In this document: piece by piece, positions 8,601-11,402 of the stretch
Layout: each line of letters begins with the position of its first letter
Numbering within the stretch: position 1 is the stretch's first letter
The notes under the pieces: generated by a model
Database searches by the model: none
What the model was told of the DNA's origin: nothing
The model's input: only the letters and a program-made list of their open reading frames with translations
Position numbers and translations under genes: made by a program
NCBI GenBank assembly: GCA_050257395.1
Contig: JBLMWU010000200.1
Span: 1 to 11,402 of the forward strand
From: JAIRTY01 sp050257395
GTDB taxonomy: Bacteria; Actinomycetota; Actinomycetes; Streptosporangiales; Streptosporangiaceae
Length of the DNA: 11,402 bases
Direction: 5' to 3'

Positions 8601-9433
8601 GTCTGGTCGCCGAACACCTGCGGCGACGCGGGCGGCAGGTCGGCGTACCAGTCGTAGAACGACAGGATCGTGCCGCCGATCAGCGACAGGAACCGGGTAC
8701 CCGCCGCGTACGACACCATCGACATGGCCGGGATCGGGCTGAAGCCCACCACCCGGTCCGGCCCGTACGCCTTGACCGTGTGCACGTGCGCGGCCGCGAT
8801 CAGCTCGGTGACCTCGGCCCAGGTCGAGCGCAGGAACCCGCCCTTGCCGCGGGCCTGCTTGTAGCGGGCGGACCGCTCCGGATCACCGGTGATCTCCGCC
8901 CAGGCGGCCACCGGGTCGCCGAGCCGGCCGCGGGCCTCCCGCCACATCTCCAGCAGCGGGCCGCGCACGTAGGGATAGCGCACCCGCGACGGCGAGTACG
9001 TGTACCAGGAGAACGAGGCCCCGCGCGGGCAGCCCCGCGGCTCGTACTCGGGCGAGTCCGGGCCAATCGGCGGATAGTCGGTCTGCTGGGTCTCCCAGGT
9101 GATGATGCCGTCCTTGACGTACACCTGCCACGAGCAGGACCCGGTGCAGTTGACGCCGTGCGTGGAGCGGACCACCTTGTCGTGCCGCCAGCGTTCCCGG
9201 TAGAACTGCTCGGCACCGCGGCCGCCGTCGCGCTGCAGGTAGCGGAAGTCGTCGCTGGGGGTGCCGCCCGGGACGAAGAACTGCGCCTTGCGCAGCAGCC
9301 GCTCGACCGGCTCGCCCGCGGGCAGCAGCGGGGCGAGCAGCTCGCCCTGCGGTCCGCTGCCCGGCGCGGACCGGCCGGCCTGCGGCGGTGCCGCGGGTGT
9401 GCCGCCGGATTGAGCGGGATGGGACTCAGCCAT
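5657..9433 (-). CDS. narG: Respiratory nitrate reductase alpha subunit NarG (Mo-bisMGD)
   Basis: Catalytic subunit of 1258 residues that reduces nitrate to nitrite at a molybdenum bis-MGD centre on the cytoplasmic side. The N-terminal FS0 cluster ligands H92, C96, C100 and C135 (HGVNCTGSC then EPRGC) have exactly the E. coli spacing (49/53/57/92). The molybdenum-ligating aspartate is D265 in FYDWYADLPPASP, matching E. coli Asp222. Further marks are WNSSYLIVWGTNLP, RTPDAHF, and the C-terminal NYYGPTGNQRDE. There is no twin-arginine signal peptide, consistent with a cytoplasmic-facing NarG. The frame is open upstream to 9925 inside the sigma-factor gene. The ATG at 9433 was chosen because GGAGGGGG (9439-9446) precedes it and homology begins shortly after. 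The first 45 residues or so are a Pro/Gly/Ala-rich extension before the conserved domain. It is the first gene of the nar operon. Confidence 0.97.
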   Translation of the reverse strand: MAESHPAQSGGTPAAPPQAGRSAPGSGPQGELLAPLLPAGEPVERLLRKAQFFVPGGTPSDDFRYLQRDGGRGAEQFYRERWRHDKVVRSTHGVNCTGSCSWQVYVKDGIITWETQQTDYPPIGPDSPEYEPRGCPRGASFSWYTYSPSRVRYPYVRGPLLEMWREARGRLGDPVAAWAEITGDPERSARYKQARGKGGFLRSTWAEVTELIAAAHVHTVKAYGPDRVVGFSPIPAMSMVSYAAGTRFLSLIGGTILSFYDWYADLPPASPQVFGDQTDVPESGDWWNSSYLIVWGTNLPITRTPDAHFMTEARYRGQKVVVVSPDYSDHTKFADDWLAAAPGTDGALAMAMGHVVLSEFFRDRQVPYFTGYAKSFTDLPFLVTLEPRDGGFTPGRFLTAADLGDTGEGAAHKTIVMNEETGEPAAPNGSLGFRFSQSGLGKWNLALGGIDPALTLYGRHTEAVPVDLPRFDVGETEGGSAIRRGVPAARVGGHLVTTVFDLLMAQYAVGRPGLPGEWPASYADPGPYTPAWQERITSVPAAAAIRVAREFARNAELSRGRSMIALGAGTNHWYHSDQIYRTFLTLLMLCGCQGVNGGGWAHYVGQEKVRPLAGWQQMAFALDWQRPPRHMTGTSFFYLHTGQWRYEGFGAGEMASPLGRGLLQGRAFADCLAQASRLGWQPSHPAFSRNPLDLADEAGRAGQSVPDYVTAELAAGRLRFAGEDPDDPANWPRVMTVWRANLLGSSGKGMEYFMRHLLGTHDAVRAEESPPHLRPAEVTWREESPRGKLDLLTAIDFRMTSTCTFADVVLPAATWYEKHDLSSTDMHPFVHSFNPAIPPPWETRTDFDAFSAIAADFSRLAARHLGKRTDVVAAPLAHDTPDELAQPGGLVRDWKRGECEPVPGVTMPRLIAVERDYPAVAEKMAAAGPLLDTLGLSVKGTTWKVPEAVEYLRHANGTVRGGVADGRPKLARDVHVAEAILALSGTTNGQVAVAGWQELEKRTGVELTDLAAERSGDRITFADTQVQPRAVIASPEWSGSEAGGRRYSPFVVNTERRKPWHTLTGRMHFFLDHEWMREYGEMLPAYRPPLDYARHFGGQGLAEDGRPEITVRYLTPHSKWSIHSEYADNLHMLRLFRGGPVIWMSPDDAAAIGAADNDWVEAYNRNGVVACRAVVSHRMPRGTIFMYHAKDRHLLTPRSEISGWHGGSDNSLTRLVFKPTHLIGGYAQFSYAFNYYGPTGNQRDEVAVIRRRSQEVQF

Positions 9434-9453
9434 GGATTCCCCCTCCAGCGGCT

Positions 9454-9466
9454 GACGGGGCCCGTC
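9454..9466. repeat. 13-base palindrome GACGGG-G-CCCGTC in the narG leader
   Basis: GACGGG and CCCGTC flank one central base, making a perfect odd palindrome. It ends eight bases before the narG Shine-Dalgarno. As DNA it could be a dimeric repressor site; as RNA it could form only a small hairpin. Its function is unknown. Confidence 0.5.
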
Positions 9467-9524
9467 TGTGAGTCCTTTCCTAACACGCGGGCACGCTGGC
9501 GTCTCCCAGCGCCCCGCCAGAAAC

Positions 9525-9553
9525 ATCGTGTAACGACAAAGCCGCAGGGTAAA
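9525..9553 (-). promoter_or_regulatory. Candidate housekeeping-type promoter for narGHJI
   Basis: On the minus strand TTTACC (9553-9548) and CACGAT (9530-9525) are separated by 17 bases. They match four of six -35 and three of six -10 consensus positions. The pair sits in the only AT-rich stretch of the gap and predicts a leader of roughly 85 bases. The match is imperfect, so an activator or an alternative sigma factor may be needed. It is a weak prediction. Confidence 0.35.
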
Positions 9554-9564
9554 GGATCGATTCT

Positions 9565-9588
9565 GGCTGGCCGGCTGGGCCGCTGGGG
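9565..9588. repeat. Three 8-base tandem units between sigma gene and narG
   Basis: The plus strand reads GGCTGGCC, GGCTGGGC, CGCTGGGG in succession, a period of eight bases with a shared GCTGG core. It lies immediately downstream of the sigma-factor stop. It may be a protein-binding array, a replication-slippage product, or chance in GC-rich DNA. Confidence 0.35.
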
Positions 9589-9591
9589 TGG

Positions 9592-10599
9592 CTATCGGCT
9601 CGGGAGGGATCGCGGCAGCCCGAACCAGGGCAGCACGCTGTTGTCGAAGCGGGTCATAGCGCAGATCCGGTCGCCGGTGATGGTGAGGACGTAGAGACCC
9701 ACCCCGTGGCTGATGCCGGCCGGCCCGCGCAGGTAGGCCCCGAACGCCGGCTGGCCGTTGGCCCGGGCCGGCACCAGGTCGAATCTGCGGCCCGCGCCGA
9801 ACAGGCTGGCGCAGAAGCCGGCCACGACGTCGCGGCCCTGGTATTCGAACGGCATCGGCGGCATCGACATGAACACGTCGCCAGTCAGCAGGGCCACCAG
9901 CGCATTGATGTCGGCGGACTCCCACGCGCGGGCGAACTTCGCCACGATCGCATCCTCGGCGGGTGAGCCGGCGACAGGAGGCGGCTGGCGGCCGGCGGCC
10001 GGCAGCCGGCGCGCAAGGCTGGCGCGCGCGCGCTTGAGGGCACTGGTGACCGACTCGACGGTCGCGTCCAGCATGCCCGCTACCTCGCTCGCGTGGAAGC
10101 CGAGGACGTCACGCAAGATGAGGACTGCGAGCTGGCGAGGCGGCAGGATCTGCAGGGCGGTCACGAAGGCGAGCGAGACGGCTTCGGCCTGCTCGTAGCG
10201 GGCTTCGGGGCCGGGCGGCGCACCGATGGCACCTTCAAGCAGGGCGTCCGGATACGGCTGCAGCCAGACGACCTCGCCGAGCCGGGTCGGCTCGGGCGGT
10301 TCTACCCCGGGCACATCCCACTGTCTGGCAGGACGCCGGCTGGCCGCGCGGCGTGCGTCGAGGCACCGGTTGGTGGCGATCCGGTACAGCCAGGTGCGCA
10401 GCGAGGCGCGTCCCTCGAACCCGCCGAGGCCTTGCCAGGCGGCCAGCAGCGTGTCCTGCAGGGCATCCTCGGCGTCCTGGAAGGACCCGAGCATCCGGTA
10501 ACAGTGCACCTGGAGCTCTCGCAGGTGCGGATCGGTCAGCTCCCGGAACGCGTCGCCGTCCCCGGCCCGCGCCCTTGAGATCAGGTCGGCTGTCACCAC
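9592..10599 (-). CDS. ECF sigma factor with SnoaL-like C-terminal domain (SigG/TIGR02960-like)
   Basis: RNA polymerase sigma factor of about 335 residues. Region 2 spans about 15-85 (DAFRELTDPHLRELQVHCYR, DAEDALQDTLLAAW, RTWLYRIATNRCLDA). A linker carries the WLQPYPDALLEG segment typical of this group, and region 4 spans about 145-195 (LPPRQLAVLILRDVLGFHASE, then SVTSALKRARASL). A SnoaL-like NTF2-fold domain follows at about 215-330. Such C-terminal domains modulate sigma activity in related ECF groups, where no classical anti-sigma factor is found; none is encoded here either. The frame is open to 10734. GTG at 10599 is preferred because AGAAGGTGA (10607-10615) precedes it and region 2 then begins near residue 15. 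GTG 10623 is an alternative, and GTG 10596 follows directly. The gene lies 158 bases upstream of narG on the same strand and diverges from the RibD-C gene. Its target promoters are unknown. Confidence 0.88.
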   Translation of the reverse strand: MVTADLISRARAGDGDAFRELTDPHLRELQVHCYRMLGSFQDAEDALQDTLLAAWQGLGGFEGRASLRTWLYRIATNRCLDARRAASRRPARQWDVPGVEPPEPTRLGEVVWLQPYPDALLEGAIGAPPGPEARYEQAEAVSLAFVTALQILPPRQLAVLILRDVLGFHASEVAGMLDATVESVTSALKRARASLARRLPAAGRQPPPVAGSPAEDAIVAKFARAWESADINALVALLTGDVFMSMPPMPFEYQGRDVVAGFCASLFGAGRRFDLVPARANGQPAFGAYLRGPAGISHGVGLYVLTITGDRICAMTRFDNSVLPWFGLPRSLPSR

Positions 10600-10606
10600 T
10601 CTCGCG

Positions 10607-10615
10607 TCACCTTCT
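10607..10615 (-). promoter_or_regulatory. Ribosome binding site supporting the GTG start of the sigma gene
   Basis: The minus strand reads AGAAGGTGA ending seven bases before GTG 10599 (followed directly by a second GTG). It favours this start over ATG 10734, which would leave only 20 bases between divergent starts. Confidence 0.6.
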
Positions 10616-10661
10616 TCCCGCACCTTGCCGCGCTTCCATCCTGTATCGACGCCGGCCGGGG

Positions 10662-10696
10662 GGCGAACTGGGCGGCCGGCGGGCGCCCAGTTCGCC
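10662..10696. repeat. Perfect 13-base inverted repeat, 9-base spacer (candidate operator)
   Basis: Arms GGCGAACTGGGCG (10662-10674) and CGCCCAGTTCGCC (10684-10696) are exact reverse complements around a 9-base spacer. The centre at 10679 is 80 bases from the sigma GTG and 76 bases from the RibD-C GTG, almost midway. The arms include AACT/AGTT, so the match is not just a run of G and C. No T-run follows on either strand, and it stands between divergent starts, so a terminator is unlikely. A shared operator or activator site is the best reading. Which protein binds is unknown. Confidence 0.7.
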
Positions 10697-10740
10697 GCCG
10701 CCGCGCCGCCTGCATCAGTGGCTTCTGACAACACCAGCGA

Positions 10741-10750
10741 AAAGGAGAAG
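10741..10750 (+). promoter_or_regulatory. Ribosome binding site fixing the RibD-C gene start
   Basis: AAAGGAGAAG lies with its GGAG core (10744-10747) seven bases before GTG 10755. It selects this GTG over upstream in-frame starts reaching back to 10353, which would run antisense through the sigma gene. Confidence 0.85.
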
Positions 10751-10754
10751 CGAC

Positions 10755-11339
10755 GTGGGAAAGATCGTGATCAGCGGCCCGCAGAACGTCTCGCTCGACG
10801 GAGTGGTCCAGGACCCCGACGGACAGGAGGGCTTCAGGCTCGGCGGCTGGTTCGTCCAGTCTGGGGGCAACGACCTGGAAGAGTGGAACAAGGTCGCGCT
10901 CGACGAGGCGCTGCGCGCCGAGGCATGGCTGCTGGGCCGCAGAAGCTACGAGTTCTTCGGGGCGCGGTGGCGGCCCCGGCATGGCGAGCTTGCGGACAGG
11001 CTGAACAGCATGCCCAAGTACGTCGTGTCCTCGACCCTCGAAGAACCCGGCTGGAACAACTCGACCGTGCTCAAAGGCGACGTGGTGACCGAGGTCTCGA
11101 AGCTGAAGCGGGAGCTGGACGGAGAAATCGTCGTCCCTGCCAGCTATCAGCTCGGGCGCACGCTCATCGAGCACGACCTGGCCGACGAGTTGCGGCTGGT
11201 CGTCTTCCCGGTCGTACTCGGGGCCGGGGAGCGCCTCTTCGGCGCTGGCAGCGGCAAGAAGGCCATGCGCCTGACCGGCACCCGGACCATCGGTGAGGGC
11301 CTCGCCTTCCTCACCTACCAGTTCGCCCGGGACGCCTAG
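10755..11339 (+). CDS. Dihydrofolate-reductase-like RibD C-terminal domain protein
   Basis: Single-domain protein of 194 residues in the RibD-C/DHFR-like superfamily (YwjB/YyaP type). It begins GKIVISGPQNVSLDGVVQ, the usual first strand with SLDG. It continues with the LLGRRSYEFF helix (about 60-68), MPKYVVSSTL (86-95), EIVVPASYQLGRTLIEHDL (124-142) and the family hallmark DELRLVVFPVVLGAGERLF (144-162). These proteins share the NADPH-binding DHFR fold, but most, including this type, have no established substrate, and true folate reduction should not be assumed. It starts at GTG 10755 behind a strong ribosome site and diverges from the ECF sigma gene, which may control it or be co-controlled with it. 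The stop TAG overlaps the stop of a possible convergent frame. It appears complete and of usual length. Confidence 0.9.
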   Translation: MGKIVISGPQNVSLDGVVQDPDGQEGFRLGGWFVQSGGNDLEEWNKVALDEALRAEAWLLGRRSYEFFGARWRPRHGELADRLNSMPKYVVSSTLEEPGWNNSTVLKGDVVTEVSKLKRELDGEIVVPASYQLGRTLIEHDLADELRLVVFPVVLGAGERLFGAGSGKKAMRLTGTRTIGEGLAFLTYQFARDA

Positions 11340-11402
11340 CCACCGATGCGCCGATGCCGGCCGGCGAGCACCTCCCCGGGGTCACCGCCCGCCACCCAGC
11401 GC
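11336..11402 (-). CDS. Possible C-terminal end of a convergent gene (partial)
   Basis: On the minus strand one frame is open from the right edge and ends in TAG at 11338-11336, giving RWVAGGDPGEVLAGRHRRIGG. Its stop shares the bases CTAG with the plus-strand RibD-C stop. Most codons end in G or C, as expected, but another frame is also open here, so the evidence is weak. Only 21 codons are visible and no family can be assigned. If it is not a gene, the 63 bases after 11339 hold only a GCCGGCCGGC palindrome (11356-11365). Confidence 0.25.
   Translation of the reverse strand, partial: RWVAGGDPGEVLAGRHRRIGG

Larger units (their letters stand above)
9434..9591 (-). promoter_or_regulatory. narG upstream region and mRNA leader
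   Basis: The 158 bases between the sigma-factor stop and narG hold no gene. Features in it are a triplicated 8-base motif (9565-9588), an unusually AT-rich patch (about 9521-9562) with a promoter candidate, an inverted pair CTGGCG/CGCCAG (9496-9501 and 9515-9520) that competes with a nested GCTGG/CCAGC (9495-9499 and 9506-9510), a 13-base palindrome (9454-9466), and the narG ribosome site GGAGGGGG (9439-9446). The competing short hairpins would lie in the 5' leader if transcription starts near 9518. No FNR, DosR or NarL consensus could be recognised with confidence. This is where oxygen or nitrate control of the operon would be expected. Confidence 0.55.
10600..10754. promoter_or_regulatory. 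Divergent intergenic region between sigma factor and RibD-C gene
   Basis: 155 non-coding bases that must hold promoters for both divergent genes. The most obvious structure is the perfect 13-base inverted repeat described separately. A TTGTCA hexamer on the minus strand (10728-10723 area) resembles a -35 box, but no -10 box stands at the right distance. No confident promoter pair was found on either strand. Confidence 0.45.

Noticed and set aside
9526..9541. FNR- or Rex-like site upstream of narG
   Set aside because: The TTGTCGTTACACGA segment lacks the required half-site symmetry (TTGAT-ATCAA or TTGTGAA-TTCACAA).
5771..9694. Long plus-strand open frames antisense to narG (791 and 498 codons)
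   Set aside because: Composition is low complexity and frame-shadow-like (His, Arg, Val, Pro, Gly repeats); narG on the other strand is complete with all cofactor ligands.
9434..9925. 164-codon upstream extension of narG into the sigma-factor gene
   Set aside because: It would cross the intergenic region and read the sigma gene out of frame; ATG 9433 has a proper Shine-Dalgarno and sits just ahead of the conserved domain.
10600..10734. 45-codon N-terminal extension of the sigma factor from ATG 10734
   Set aside because: It would run through the 13-base inverted repeat and leave 20 bases between divergent starts; the sequence is low complexity, and GTG 10599 has a ribosome site.
10625..11296. 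Plus- and minus-strand frames overlapping the RibD-C gene (223 and 193 codons)
   Set aside because: Out-of-frame shadows lacking motifs; the RibD-C frame carries the DELRLVVFPVVLGAGERLF hallmark.
10755..11339. True dihydrofolate reductase (folA) assignment
   Set aside because: The protein has RibD-C-type motifs (SLDG start, FPVVLGAGERLF), not the classical FolA substrate-binding pattern.

Overview
The window is very GC-rich throughout (by eye about 70% or more), with G/C-ending codons, GTG starts next to GTG/ATG coupled overlaps, and actinobacterial-type Shine-Dalgarno sequences. This fits a high-GC Actinomycetota chromosome; nothing fixes the genus. No tRNA, rRNA, CRISPR array, insertion sequence or phage gene was seen.

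Layout. Positions 1-9433 are one minus-strand transcription unit for respiratory nitrate reduction, read right to left: narG (9433-5657), narH (5657-4026), narJ (4029-3370), narI (3373-2621), a TDT/SLAC1-family anion channel gene (2600-1548), then narK (1404-175). narG to narI are translationally coupled (TGATG, ATGA and GTGA junctions). The TDT gene follows 20 bases after narI, and narK follows after a 143-base gap. A further minus-strand gene, probably a membrane protein, begins at 117 and runs off the left edge. Upstream of narG is a 158-base leader with an AT-rich promoter candidate and short palindromes.

To the right, also on the minus strand, is an ECF sigma factor with a SnoaL-like C-terminal domain (10599-9592, SigG/TIGR02960-like). 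Divergent from it on the plus strand is a RibD-C/dihydrofolate-reductase-family gene (10755-11339). Their shared 155-base intergenic region carries a perfect 13-base inverted repeat almost midway between the two starts. A possible convergent reading frame ends at 11336 at the right edge.

How the genes work together. NarGHI is the membrane-bound, cytoplasm-facing nitrate reductase: NarI takes electrons from quinol, NarH relays them through its iron-sulfur clusters, and NarG reduces nitrate to nitrite at a Mo-bisMGD site. NarJ is the dedicated assembly chaperone. NarK moves nitrate in and/or nitrite out. The TDT protein may be a second anion route, which is inference. All cofactor ligands that could be checked are present, so the complex looks functional. 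No nitrate or oxygen sensor (NarXL, FNR) lies in the window. The sigma factor directly upstream is the only visible regulator, and a link to the nar genes is unproven. Overall this is a recognisable respiratory island; the least explained parts are the TDT gene within it and the non-coding inverted repeats.
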